From positions 9,982,001 through 10,046,000 of the forward strand of contig NC_133906.1 of the NCBI RefSeq assembly GCF_964199755.1: 64,000 nucleotides of DNA, read 5' to 3'. Under the pieces are notes generated by a model. That model was not told the DNA's origin, searched no databases, and was given only the letters and a program-made list of their open reading frames with translations. Each line of letters begins with the position of its first letter. Within the stretch, counting starts at the first letter, position 1. The DNA comes from Larus michahellis (lineage: Eukaryota; Chordata; Aves; Charadriiformes; Laridae). A program made the position numbers and the translations under genes. Below, piece by piece: positions 46,401-59,000 of the stretch.

Positions 46401-49139
46401 TTCCTCTATTTAATATTTTCCATTATTACTGTTCTTTGGACTTCTTTCCCGTCTTGAAAGGACTTCGTGACCACATGCCGCTATTGGCCATTCATGGTGG
46501 AAATGAAAACATGGGGGGAAAAAAAGCAGCTCAAGAATGTGTTTGCAGGTGCATCCTAATCGCAAAACTTCCTCCCACGTGGCAGGTCTAGGAAGCGGAC
46601 TTTGCCTCCAACACCATTGCTTGTGTGTGTTGTGCAAAGCAGAAAAAGTTGAGCTAAGGAGCTAGGTGAAGGAGGAAAAAGACCGTGAAATGAAAGGTCT
46701 TCATTCTGCTGAGCTGGCCATCAGCACGGGCAAGTCCTGAAAAACCACATAGATGTCATTCCTATCTCTTCCTTCTTCCCTCCCCAGCTAACGTAACCTG
46801 TGTTTAAATCCTCCGTGGGAGGGAAGGAGGGCTGTGCTTCCCTGCTCGGGACAATCCCGTCCGCGTACTTCACTGGGGCTGTGCCGAGGGCCCGCTCCTG
46901 AGCAAGCAGAAGTTGTATTAGCTCCAGCGATCTGGAAGGAGCTGCCGACTCTGGCCCCATGGCTGGGGGGGCAATGCCTGCACCACGAGACAGAGCAGAG
47001 CCTAAAAATAAGCAGACAGAATTTGATCCAAGCGGAATAAATTAAGAGTCAGCTTTTTATTTCTAAGAGGGTTATTTATGGGCCCTAGGCAGAACTCCTT
47101 CGTGGGGGAGGCTTCAGCCCCTCTTGGCCTCTCTGAGGCTACAGCACCACATTTTAGTGCTTGAAGCTTCATGTCCACCAGCTTCTGTGGTCCTTTTCTC
47201 TCCCCACCGAGTCCCTGCTGCCTTGCATTGCTTTTCTAGCCCTGAGATCTCCATTCCTGTCCTAGGGCTGGTGACTCTGGGCCTTTCACCCATCTGGCCC
47301 ATGTTCCTGTTGTCAGCTGTTGATGGTGAGAACAGCTCAAGGAGAAAGCCAGACACTGGTTTGAAGGCACTGAAAGCGGAGGCATCTGCCTTTCTGCCCA
47401 GACAGCGATGCCTGCTCCCTGGGGACCAGTGCTCTGCTGGGAGCCCTCTGCCATCTCTTGCTTGACAAACCAAGTAGTACTGATATTAATTCTTTTCTTC
47501 CTCCCATTAATGCAGGGATGCTGGTGACTCTTTTTCTGCTGGTATCTCTGCTGATGAAGGATAACAGTTTGCTGGAGAGCACAATTCCCCAGTTATCAAA
47601 CTGGTTATTTCGTAAGGGCTGTGGTCTGCAAGGTCTCCCAGCCCTGCCCATCAAGGACGCACACACCAGGCCCTTCCTCGGGGCTGGTGTCTCCAAACCT
47701 ATGAGCAGGACAGGCACTTAGTCCCTGCCTCTGCCCTGCCCTGGCCTGGAAAGCCACGGCTGAGCAGCACACAGAGGTGTGCATGGTCCATGGGCATCTG
47801 GGGAGGGGTGCCAGGGAGGGATGGGGGTGTCTGCAGCACCTTGTAGCTCTGGGAGGAAGGACAAATGTCTCCAGGCCAGTCCAGCCCTAGCTGGGGCCAC
47901 TGACATCCGATCACGGGGCAGTGCCACCAACAACACTCCTTGCCCAAAGCATCCCACAGGGCATGGGCACACCATCCCACCGATCACCTTCTGCCTGAAG
48001 TGAGGAGGCCATGAGACATGAGAAAAGTAACAAGACTTTAGAAAATTCTGGTGGTTTATGCCGATTAGTCATTTCCACCGATCAAACCAACAGCTTGTCC
48101 CTGCCTGACTTTGTACAGTTTCTGCTCCTGCCAAGTCGTTACAACCACCCACCCGCAGAGCTGGAGCTCCACGTGACCACCGCCTCCTCCCAGCGGCACA
48201 CCACACTGTCGCCCTGGGCCACCCACGCACCCGGGCACCGAGGCACCCCACTGCTGGTACCCTCTCCCGGGGTGCAGTTGCTCTCCTGTGCAAGGTGAGG
48301 GCGCGAGAAGATAAGCAGAGGTGCATCCCCTCGAGATTCACCTTCTCCTCTGGGATCAGTCCCACCAGCACCCTCTCCTCCAGGCAAATTCCTGCATGAG
48401 TGGTTATTCTGGAGTCGCTGAAGGAGCTGCTGCCTGCGCAGGAGATGTTGCAGGAGCTGACTTCTCTTGCTTGAGAGAGAAACGAAGGGTGGGAAGGAGG
48501 CAAGAGCAGCCCTTTGAAGCTGCCAAGCCAGTCTGTGTGCAAGTTCTCCATCCCTTGTTCCACTGACGCAACTGGGAGTGCCTCTGCCTTGACAGGGCTT
48601 GTGTCTCCGCCACAGGCAAGCGTAAGAGCTGCCCCCTTGAGAAGGATCATCGTGTGCTTGTTTCACTACTGAAGGCAAAAACCCAGCCCAGGAACCTCAG
48701 CCGGTGTGCTGTGTCTCACAGCATAGTAAGGACACCTTGCAGTAGGCCACCAGCTCCACGCACTGCCAGGAAGGAGGGCAGGGGTGGGCAGCCCCCGAAC
48801 TTTGTGCAATGGGCCGGGGAAGCTCATGGCCAAGAGCCTTTTCAGGAGAGCAGCCTAAAGCCTGGCCTCCCCCTTTATTTTGTGAGCAGATAAATAACCA
48901 AGCAGTGAGAAACAGGCATCTCCACGGGGGGCTGTGGAGAGCTGGGGGTGGGCAGCTGCCTGGCATCCGTGGAGGTCTGACTGCAGATCCCTGGCAGGAC
49001 AGTGCTGGTGGGGCTGCCACATGCCAAGGCTGAGAAGACAGAGATGTGGCCAAACAAACCCAGAAGGGGAGAAAAGAGGCTGAGGTGGAAGGAGGGGGTT
49101 CCCTGGAGCCCCATCAACAGCAGAGATGCTGCAGGGTGG
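43431..49139. other. Intergenic DNA upstream of ARHGEF37
   Basis: No gene is supported. A 303-codon plus-strand frame at 44,502-45,413 has no domain, no start context of note and competing frames on the other strand, so it is taken as chance. A triple 12-base repeat (GTGTGGGACTGC-like) sits at about 45,589-45,622. An AT-rich patch at about 46,980-47,085 could be regulatory. Confidence 0.6.
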
Positions 49140-49328
49140 TGCATCTGGACACTGGAACAGGTTGCCCAGAGAAGCTGTGGCTGCCCCATCCCTGGAGGTG
49201 TTCAAGGCCAGACTGGATGGGGCTTTGAGCAACCTGGTCTAGTGGGAGGCGTCCCTGCCCATGGCAGGGCGGTTGGAACAAGATGATCTTTAAGGTCCCT
49301 TCAAACCCAAACCATTCTATGATTCTAT
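49140..49328 (+). mobile_element. CR1 LINE, truncated 3' end
   Basis: Shows the standard bird CR1 3' sequence: CTGGAACAGGTTGCCCAGAG, then CATCCCTGGAGGTGTTCAAG, then GATGATCTTTAAGGTCCCTT. It ends with CCATTCTATGATTCTATGA. It is well preserved and hence relatively young. Confidence 0.95.
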
Positions 49329-50689
49329 GACCACCTCACGGTGTTGCCCACATGTCCTCCTCTACTCACATCTTAGCAAGGAGGATGTTTTACTGGGGAG
49401 CAGTTTGCTGTGGAAAAAACCCAGCAGCTAATGCCATGGAATATAAAATGATGGCCCGGAGCCCCAGGTGCACCACCTGCCCAGGCTCCAGGGTCCCGTA
49501 CAGCTCAGGACCCCCTCTCCTTTTGGGTTACCGCGGCCCCAGCAATGTGGGGCTTCCTGCCAAAGCAGCAGCACCTGGCTGGGTGTGCTGTGCCCATCAG
49601 TTGCTCCAGCTGAAAGCAGAGCTCCCCTGTGCGTCAGCAGCCATTACTTCATCTCCTTCCCTCCAGCCACAAGATGACTGCAGCATCAGAAGTACGTCTC
49701 CATTATTAATGTGTGTAGATGAGATGCCAGCTCCAGCTCTTCCACCTGCCTTGACTCATCAGCCTACGCCCCAGCTGCAGGTCTCCTCCCCAGGCCATGA
49801 TGGTGGAGAGCCACCAGCCAGTTAGAGACCGCTCTGCCAAGCCTTGGGTCCTCCTCTCGGCCAGGGGGGATCATGGGGCCGTCCAGCAAGGATGCAGGGA
49901 AGCAAATCTGGCTCATGTGGTCTGCTGGGGTGTCTAGCAAGATGTCCGGCCAGGCCTCCCACCAAAGGCTGAATGGGAGAGAGAGAGGAAAGACCTGTTA
50001 GTCAGACCAGTTGTTACAGGACTGAAGTAAAGGGTCTGTTTTCACAGGGAAGGGATGTTACCCATGGAGAACCATTGAGTGTGTCCAGAAATGATCTGAA
50101 ATAGGGCAGGGGTAGCAAAGTGACCACGTTTGCCAACAGCACTGAGCTCTTCAGAGCAGAGCGGACAAGGGCAGGCTGCAAGGAGCTGCCGGGTCCCTCT
50201 CCCCGAGCAGTGGGACGGTAAGGCAGCCAAAGAAACTCAGGCAAAGGCAGAGCAAACACACAAAACCCAGCTCTAATGTTGGTAGCCCAGTGATGGTCTC
50301 TGACTGCTGCGTCTCCTCCCAGGAAGGACATCTTGGAAGTAGTGCTAAATGGTGTTTCCAAAATGTCTGGAGCAGAGAAAGCAAAAATTGGATGTTAAAA
50401 GTGAGTAGGAAAGAAACAGAGGTCAAGAAAGGAAGCATTGACACTGCATAAGCCGGTGATGTGCCCACACTCAGGAGGCTCTCCCCTTTGCCTCTGTCTC
50501 CAGAGGGATATGGAAGATGCTCAGAGAAGGGAAGCAGGAATGACCCAAGCTCTGGAGCAGCCTCTGTGTGAGGAATGGCTCCATGGCCAGGAAAAGGGGT
50601 GACAGAGAGGGGTGTGATACAGATCTGCACCGTCTTGGGAGGCACGTGAAGGTGTGGAGGGGTAATTACTCACCATTTCTTCCAGTACA

Positions 50690-51040
50690 GGAGTACAAGC
50701 TCCAAACGAAACTACCTGGAGGGAAGTTTAAAACAAGGAAAAGGAAGTGGTTCTTGGTGCAATGTATAGTTAAACCGTGGAGCTCCTCGCCACAGGATGT
50801 GACAGATGCAAAGCATTTAAACAGGAACTGGATGAATTCATGGAAGAAAAATCCTTTGGGTTATTAAATACAAAGAACCACCATCTCTTCCTTAAGGCTG
50901 AAGGACTGGTGGGAGCTCGGGGACTATTCTCAGGAAGTCTTGCTGTGCCCTTACTCCGTGCCTCGTAAACATCTGCTGCGGGCCACAGCTGGAGCCAGGA
51001 TATTGGCCTAGATGAGCTGTCGCACGGCTCTTACGTTTTG
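50690..51040 (+). mobile_element. Older CR1-family LINE, 3' end
   Basis: Contains GGAAGTTTAAAACAAGGAAA, CCACAGGATGTGACAGATGC, GAATTCATGGAAGAAAAATC, GGTTATTAAATACAAAGAAC and GGATATTGGCCTAGATGAGC in order. This is the conserved 3' layout of an older CR1 family shared with non-avian reptiles. It is diverged and non-coding, and different in sequence from the other CR1 copies in the window. Confidence 0.8.
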
Positions 51041-53990
51041 CCAAACCGCTGTTCTGAGAAGAAGCCACAGCCTGGGCAGCTCCCCGGGAACATGGCACAC
51101 CACTTCCCCGCCCAAGGGGAGTGCAGGTTGTTCCAGCCGCAGGTTCTGCAGGGAGGCTGCCCCACACGGGGAGCTCAGCCCGACCTCTGCTGTGTGCCAG
51201 ACCAGCCGCGCCGCCACGAGATGCTCCCATTCCCTTTGGGTTTAGGAGAATAGGTGATAATAATCAACTGAAGTTCACTACTTTTCTTGAAGAACTTTTT
51301 GGAATGGCTCACCACAGGGAGCATCCCTCTGCCTGGTCTCCTCTGGATTTTCAGGCAGCATACAGCCCAATGAAAGCAAGTACTTTGCTGCCAACAGCCG
51401 CCTGGTGATGTCCTTGAGACCGAGGAGGGGAAAAGACTCTGGGAATTCATGGAAACCACAACAGATGTTCCGATCACAAAAAATCGTTTTAAAAAAGTTC
51501 TTTCGCTAGGACTCAGTCCTGCCTCTGTCACCAGCCCATACGTCTGCATGCACGTCTCCCCTGTGCCACTTAATGCTTGTGTTTTATTCAGCTCAGAGGT
51601 GTCAGGAGTTGGTGATTTGGACACAGCAGCTGACTCCAGTGTCTTCTGTTTGCTTGCTGCCACGTGGTCTGACGATATGATGCAGTTGCTGTGATACCCA
51701 GGCAGCCCTGCTGAATTCAGTCCGTTTCTGAACTTCATCTCCAGTTCTCCTGGGTGATAAAACAAACCTCACAGCAAGGGCACGCAGAGAGACGCTGTCA
51801 TGTGCTCGGAGTTCCCTGCAATGCACCAGTTCTCTGCAGCTGGGTACCAGCTGCTGGTTACGGAGATGTGACTCCACTGGCTTTGACGGGAAGATCTGAC
51901 TCTGGTCCGTCTGTTGTTTGGGAGAGGGTCCAGCAGAGGTGAAACGAGGAGAAATTCCTATTTTTAGAAACATTTTTTTTCAGGATAATTTTTCAAAAAG
52001 GTGACTGACAGGCCTTCCTGTGCTCCAGAGACCGAACACACCAGTCGCAGCATGGATCACGCTGGCAGCTACCTGACCCTCTGGAAGTGAACAGGACACT
52101 TTGCGGGGAATGATCCTTTTTGTAGCTCCCATCCCAACCCGCCATGACAAACCGTCCCAGTACAGCAGCACAGAGATGCTGGGGATATCCAGCGCAGTGG
52201 CTGGCAGAGAGCTCCCAGACAGGACGCGGTGCCTGTTTTGAGTTAATGTATTGCTGCTGCAGTTCATGCTGCAGCATCCAAAGGATGCTCTGGATGCATT
52301 GGCCACCTTTCAGCCAGCAGCGGACACAGGAGAGAGGAACACTGTCACCTCCTGCACCCCATGGCTGCAGCACGTCTACCCTTGGGGGAATGTCAAACAC
52401 TCATTTCTTCCCCTCTGGTCTCAGAGCTCTCCTTGTCTCCGTCCCTGCAGAGGGGAGGCAGGTCCCACACATCTGGATTTTTCTGAGAAGCCTTAGAGTG
52501 ATGTAAATGGCCTGTCTGAGACAGCAGGTTGGGTGCCAGTCCTCGGAGCCTGGCTCCATCAGCCCGGGTAGCATGGGCTTGCCATGGGGAACTACTCCTC
52601 CTCTGGAGGTCTGGGGGTCTGCGTCCCACTGGAGGCAGGACCACATGAGACCTTGGCACGGCAGGGAAACCACCTCACTTAGGAGAGAGATGACGAGTCT
52701 TGTGCCTGAGTCACACAAGATTTCGATCTGCTCCCCAGGTACTAGTGGGCTTCGGACCAGGAGAGCAGTACCTGTAATCAGGGTGAGCCGTCCTTGCTGT
52801 GTGACATTCCTGTGCCAGGCGTCAGTCACCACCGCACAGACGTGGCCTCACGAACCTGAAGGAGAGGCTGCAGGAAGAAGTGTGGGTATGAGAACTCCGC
52901 ACCCGGAGCCTTGTGCCATGATAAATAAAAATGCCTGCATTTTCACTCAGTGGCAACAGGACGAGGCATGGAGCGGCTATTAGCAGAGCTGTGTTCCCAC
53001 CATGAAGCCGCTCTGCAGTTGAATCTGGTCCCGGGCTGTTGGAGGAGCCCTCCTGCTCGGGGACCGGTCCCAGCCAGCACCTGCTCCCCCTCGGCAGAGG
53101 ATGATGCAGACAGAGCTTGTGCCCTCGGTGCAGAGCAGAAGGGAGGTAACTACTGCCGGAAAAGATGGTGGCCAAAAGTTGGTTAAGCTGTCGCCACGGG
53201 GTCTCGCTGCCACCCAGCTCTGGGACTGAAGCTGGCGTGTCCCCGTCCCGTTTGGAGCTTGGGGACAGCGAGCTCAGGGCTACCCGCGAGATCTGGCAGA
53301 GCCATTTCTGTGGCTGCTCACGTGTTGGCTGGAGCATCTAACACAGACACCTGCTTTTGCAAACCGTGGCCCCTGCTGAGCTGCTCTTCATTTCTACTAA
53401 AATTAGCTGAAGGCCCATCAATAAAGGGGCCCTTGAATGAGCTCGCTCTCAAAAGCATCAAAGCAGGACAGCCTGCACCCTTTTCATCAGCTCGCTCTGC
53501 TCCTCAGAAGATAAAGTGGGACCCGCATGGCGTAACTGCTGCTCTGGAGATGTGGAGCAGGGCCTTGTGCATCAAGGGCCTGATTGATTTGTTAGTGATA
53601 TTTCCAGTACTGTGGTGACAATAACACGTGATGAGCCTTTCCCCTTATCTGGCACTTTCCACCCTGCGCTTTTCATAAACGTTAATGAACCGGAGCTCGT
53701 GATAATCTTTGGAGGAGGGGAGAGAAAAAAATCCAGGCATAATCAAACAGCATCTCTCAGCCCATGTTTTTTTGATCTGAACAAGAATAAGCTTTTGAAT
53801 GACACGAAAAGCTGCGCCATTAGTAGAGATGTTCAGGCCTGTAGGTGACTGTTGGAAGCGACAAGGCACAAGTGGATCCTACCCCTGGGAGGACACGCTC
53901 ACAAAGGGGCTGGAGCCTCAGGTTTCCAGCCACAATATGTCTGGAATCAGGTGCTCCAGGCTGAGTCCAAATCCTGGGATACTTTCTTAG
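51041..53990. other. Intergenic DNA without recognisable genes
   Basis: Open frames here (for example 51,175-51,765 and 52,822-53,337, both minus) show no domain or homology I can recognise. Composition is mixed, with an AT-rich patch around 53,590-53,830 that might be conserved non-coding DNA. Confidence 0.5.
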
Positions 53991-54145
53991 AATCATAGAA
54001 TGGGTTAGGTTGGAAGGGACCTTAAAGATCATCTAGTTCCAACCCCCTGCCCTGGGCAGGGACACCTCCCGCTAGATCAGGTTGTTCAAAGCCCCATCCT
54101 TTGCTCAAGCCTGGCCTTGAACACCTCCAGGGAAGTGTTCCAGGG
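53991..54145 (-). mobile_element. CR1 LINE, truncated 3' end, inverted
   Basis: Read on the plus strand it starts AGAATCATAGAATGGGTTAG, then GGAAGGGACCTTAAAGATCA, the reverse complement of the CR1 3' end. It then runs through the usual CR1 body (TTGAACACCTCCAGG) until identity is lost near 54,145. Confidence 0.95.
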
Positions 54146-55039
54146 AACGCTTTGCCCAGTAGTGTCCCAGTGCCATGCCCTTTTGCATGCCACCCAGGAG
54201 ATGGGCCAGCACTCAGCATCCCTCAGAGATATTATCCTGAGAATCTCCTCCAGATGCAGAAATCAGGATGGTGGCCTAGGAAACATCGTGTTTAAAAATC
54301 ACACAGACATTTACAAACAAGCCCCTGGAGGCATGGGGCTCCTTTCCACTGCACCATCCTCTCCAGGCTCTCTGGGGTGCTCTCAAACATATTTTTCTTT
54401 CCAATCTTGGGAGGAAGCAACTTGCTTGTAAAAAAAATGGAAGGAACTGTGGTGCCCTGACTCCACAGGACATTTACATCCATGACCCCTGAGGAGGTGC
54501 TGATAAAAGCCACTGCATGATGTGCTGTTAGTGATAAAATCACCAGACTCAGCAGCCCTTGATTGGGTCCCTCGTCTGCAATCTGCTCGAGTGCTGATCC
54601 TCATCCAGCGGCAGCCTCTAAGTATTTTAAGATTCAGGAGGTGGGAGGCAGAGGGAGCATCCATGCTGCAGGGGGAGGGCTGGGAGACAGGAGGACACAG
54701 CCTCTGCGCACTGCTCCCTATCATTCCTCCCCCAATGTGTAAAGAGATCCAGAGCACCCCAGGAGAGGGTGATGGCCAACATGCTGGGACAGACTGTGCC
54801 CAGCTGGCTCCTGCCACCGGAGAGCAGCAGTGTCCACCCAGCCCAGCCAAAGCCATGCTGGGCAGATAGGACCGCGCTGGCCACATCCCGCTCTCCAAGC
54901 TCTTGCTCTGCGGCTGTAGCAGATCCTCTGCACCGCCTGCTTTCCTTCCTCTTATCCTCCCTAGCATCCTAAACCACAGCACGTGGCATGTATAAAAATC
55001 CGTGTTCCCTAAAATGGTTCAAGACATTATACCCGGGGG

Positions 55040-56000
55040 GAAGATTTGCTCCCAGGTGTACCAGCTGTCATCCACAAGCTGAATTATTTTGCGTTAGACG
55101 AGGCTCGCCTCAGTGATTTGAACCCGACTGATTTCAGCAGTTTCACAGAGGAAATGTGCCTTGGATGCCAAATACCAGTACACTGCACTAGCAGGGTAAT
55201 TAATTCAAAAGCACCGGAGAAGTTGCTGCTGAAGACTTAACCATAGCACTTGACGTGCAGTGAATCAGCTGCGCTACCATTTACATCTTTTTTGGTCCGT
55301 GACTTATTCAGAATCTCTCGCCTCACCTCCCAGTGCATCCACTGAAGTACCCGAAGCAATTTCAAGTCTGACATCACTGGAAAGACTGGACCTCAGCTTC
55401 ACCCCCCTTCAGCAAATTGTTCCTGGCGATTGTGCCAAAGGAAAGGAGCTGCAGCTCCTCCTTCTGCCTACAAACACTCCTGGAGCTGCGCAGCCTCTTG
55501 GCACTGGGCTAGGGAAGGAAACTGCTTTTGGAAATCTTGTGGCCTTTCAGAGAGTTACGGCAAGGTATCCCAAAGGAAACCAGATGAGCTCCACCAAGAA
55601 AGAAACTTCTAGGGATCTCACATCTCTGAACCCTTTTGCCTGGGTGGATATTCCAAGCTCTGCAGCAGAGCTGGGGCAATCCCAGCAGCCTGCAGACGCT
55701 GCTGCTTGGCACTAGTACGTTCACTAGAGAAACTTTACAGGAAAGAGCCTTCCAGGGAACAAGTTCATCGGTAGAACTTCAGCTGTGCAATAGTGGCACT
55801 TCCTATGAATCATCTAAATTACTTGAAAATCCCCCTTTTCCTGCAGTACTTAAAAAAACCCTCACTCCAAACAGCCAAGAACATCACAGACTGCAGAATT
55901 TCCCATGTAACTTCTTGCAAGGCTTGGAAATGGTGCTATTACTTCATGGACACCTTCTCCCCAGACCCAGATACTTTTGGTTCAATTCAAGCACTGTGAG
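55040..56000 (+). pseudogene. Decayed leucine-rich-repeat gene (possibly Toll-like-receptor type)
   Basis: Short LRR-like segments occur in order on one strand but in different frames. LNYFALDEARLSDL is at 55,079-55,120, and SLTSLERLDLSFTPLQQI at 55,365-55,418 fits LxxLxxLxLxxNxLxxI apart from N to T. ELQLLLLPTN is at 55,446-55,475, SLQTLLLGTSTF plus LQERAFQG at 55,687-55,758, HRLQNFPCNFLQGLE at 55,885-55,932 and PDTFGSIQAL at 55,967-55,996. Moving from one to the next needs several frame changes, and stops interrupt each frame, so no functional protein is encoded. Spacing between segments is compatible with an LRR ectodomain of roughly 300 residues. No transmembrane or TIR segment was found after it. 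An LRR protein of another family, or a chance pattern in leucine-rich frames, is possible. Confidence 0.4.
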
Positions 56001-59000
56001 AATGAGATTTGTCCCACTGTCCCAGCCCGGCTCCAGTCTCTGCCCAGCCGGCCAGAGCCGTGCCCCAGGTCCAGGCCGCCGCCGTGTCCTTTCCCTGCTG
56101 GAGGACCAGCAAAGCATGATGCTACATCCACGCTGCCATGGCTGCGGATGATGGGGTCTGTCTGGAGAGACGATGTGGTCAAATACAAGGGTTTGGGGGG
56201 AAGGCTCGTCCCAGCCTTGCCTGGCTCTGCTGCCCTTCTCCTGCAGCAGCGCCGGAGACGAAATCCCAGGCTCCAGGTCAGACATGGCATGGCTGCTCAT
56301 ATCTTTTCTGATGCAATAAGGCATCGCCCGTGCTGGCTGTAAACCCAGATTAGGAGGGATGACAACTTTCTGAGGGTTATGTGCGAACACTTAAAGCTGG
56401 CACCCTTGCCAAAAATAATGGTGGCTCTTGCCTTGTGCCAGCACTGGCATTGAAGCTTTGCGCTGAGAGCCAGCCTGGCAAACGCAGCCGGTGTCAGACT
56501 GCTCCGGAAAAACAGAGTTATTTTCAACCTGGACCAGTTCCCTGGGCTGGCTCCCCGCAGCCCCCGGCCTGGCCCTGCCAGCGCAGGGGAGGGAGCAGAG
56601 GGAGGGCAGGGACAAGTGGCCCTGGCAGGGGTGGCCAGTAGCACCTCTTTGGTGCCTGTGGATGCCCTTGGCATGGGTGGGTGTCAGGCAGGACATTGCC
56701 CAACGAATGTGGAGAGACCGGATCCCTCCCGCCCCACTGCAATGCCCTGGTGAGCTCCACATCACCCCACTCTGCCAGAGGCACCTGCGGGGGAGCTGGG
56801 TTTGGCCAGATGGGTGACAAAGCCACCCCGTGAGGTGTCCTCAGGCACACAGAGAGGACTATCCAAAGGTGAGCTACCTCACGTGGGGTCCCAGCACAAG
56901 CCTGGTTTGGTTCTTACTGGCACAAGCTGCTCCTCTCCAGCCACTTTCCCAAACGCCGTAAGCCCTGCTAAAAATAGCTGGATGGAGAGTCAGCTAAGGT
57001 CAGAGCAGAGCCGAAGCCCAGGGGCTCAGGAGGGAGCGCAAACACCCCTGTGTGAAGGGCATGCTGCTGGTGTAACAGCGTGGGCAGGGGGAGCGCGAGG
57101 AGATGCTAGAGCAGAACGGGTGTCCCCAGACAAGGAACCTGCTGTGTCTACAAACCTGCAACCCAGACCTAATTTAAAACACAAATCCCTCAGCCATGCC
57201 AGAAGCTGGCTTGCCCCTCCTGCCAAAGAGCAAAGAAATACTGAGATGACTTTGGCTGCCCAGGACCCAGCAAAACCCATTAGTGATGTCTCAGTTTGTT
57301 CATCCACACCTGGGTTTTGCCCACTTCCAGGGAAAATTTGGGGCAAAACAAACTGCATTGGTTTCTCCATCTCTCTGAGACAATAAACACCTCAGAGAGC
57401 AGATTGGGCCTCGGGTTGAAGATATGGACCTTGCTTTTTCTTGGCTACACAGAATTCACAGGGTGAACGTGTCCCTCTGGAGAGGGGCTGATGCTAGGTG
57501 TCTGGAGGGACGAGTCAAAAGACAGAAGATGGCAGTTTTATTTCTAAAGATCTTGGGCTTCTGCTGATCCCGCTCTTCTTTTTCCTTTGCATCAGCTCCA
57601 GCTTTGTTGGACCTTGGCATGAGACAATTTTATTCCCTAAACCATGAGAATACTAGCCTGGCAAAACAAGGGAATCGTCTCCTGCCAGGTTAGGACGTGC
57701 ATCATGTCAGTGAGGGGCTGGGCTGCCGGGGCGGCTGGCTGGGAGAGCAGAACTCTGCTGCTGGGCAGTGGATGGGATCTGTCACCTTAGCTCTGCTGTG
57801 ACATGTAACTTTGCCCTTTGCGGTCCGTATTGCAGAAGCGCTCAGGACGTGCATCCCTGCTGCTCCTAGGTCCTACCCACAGCGGCAGGAGGAAAGCCCT
57901 GGGAGATGGCAGCTCCACTCCAGAGAGGCTCTGAAATTATAACTTGACCTGAATGCGAGCTGACTGCTCCGGAGCAGAGGCGCTGCATGGCCTTTGACTT
58001 TTTCAATTATGACTTTGCTTAGCTTGTCATTTCACTGTTCCTCCCTCCCCAGGAGCCTGAGACATCCCTGCTGCCCAGGAAGATGAGCAGTTCCCTCCTG
58101 CTCCAACTTCACAGCAGCACGTGTTTGCTGATATGGTCACAAGCATGCAAAGAAGATGCTGCTCCATCAGTGCTGCATCAAACAGCTGGTGTATCACACT
58201 GAAAACACCCCTCTCTGCTGGGATCAAATTAAGAGGTTTGGGGATGCTCAGTTGCAAAGCAGGCACAAATAAAGGATAAGGGATGTGGGGATCAAGGAGG
58301 ACCAGTCACACTGGAGGCTTGGTCATGCAGCAGGACTTCTGGCCTATCTTCTGGAAAGAGAAGAGAGGGGATTTATTCCTTTCACTTTACCAAGTGATGC
58401 AGCCATAAACATGCTTTCATTGTCTCAGTGTCCCTGAAAGAAGCAAAAAATAATAATGAACAGGAACTAAAGAATAACTTGCGGATGCTCTGGCTGTCCA
58501 GCTCACCCCATCCTCTTTGGTGGTGGTGATGAGGCTGATGTTCTCCCTGTTAGCAGTGAATTCAACGATTCTCGTGCTCTCTCCTGGGTGTCTGCAGAGT
58601 GCCTTTCCAGGCAGCAGGGGATGTTTCTTTAATTTTCCCAATGATCGCTCCCATCTGGTGTTTTGGCCGACAGCATGTCATTGCCAACAGGGGACAACCC
58701 TTGCACTGTCTCCTGGAGCTCCTTGCGCCATTCAAGTCACTAGTCTGGCAGAACATTAACCCAGAGAAAACACCGAGAGGAACCATTTAGACAATTTTCT
58801 GTAGGCTTGGAAAGCTGAACTGACCACAGAGGTTCTGAGGAGCCGCCAGAGCTGAGCATTGGGAGCGGGGTGAGTAGGAGGGGAGAAGGACGCAGAAGTG
58901 AGACCACCCTGTATGAGCACCAGTGAGTCAGATCAGGCCAGCTGCTGTGAAACCACAGCCTACAATTCCCCTCCCAACTTACATTTTCAGCGCTTTTAAT

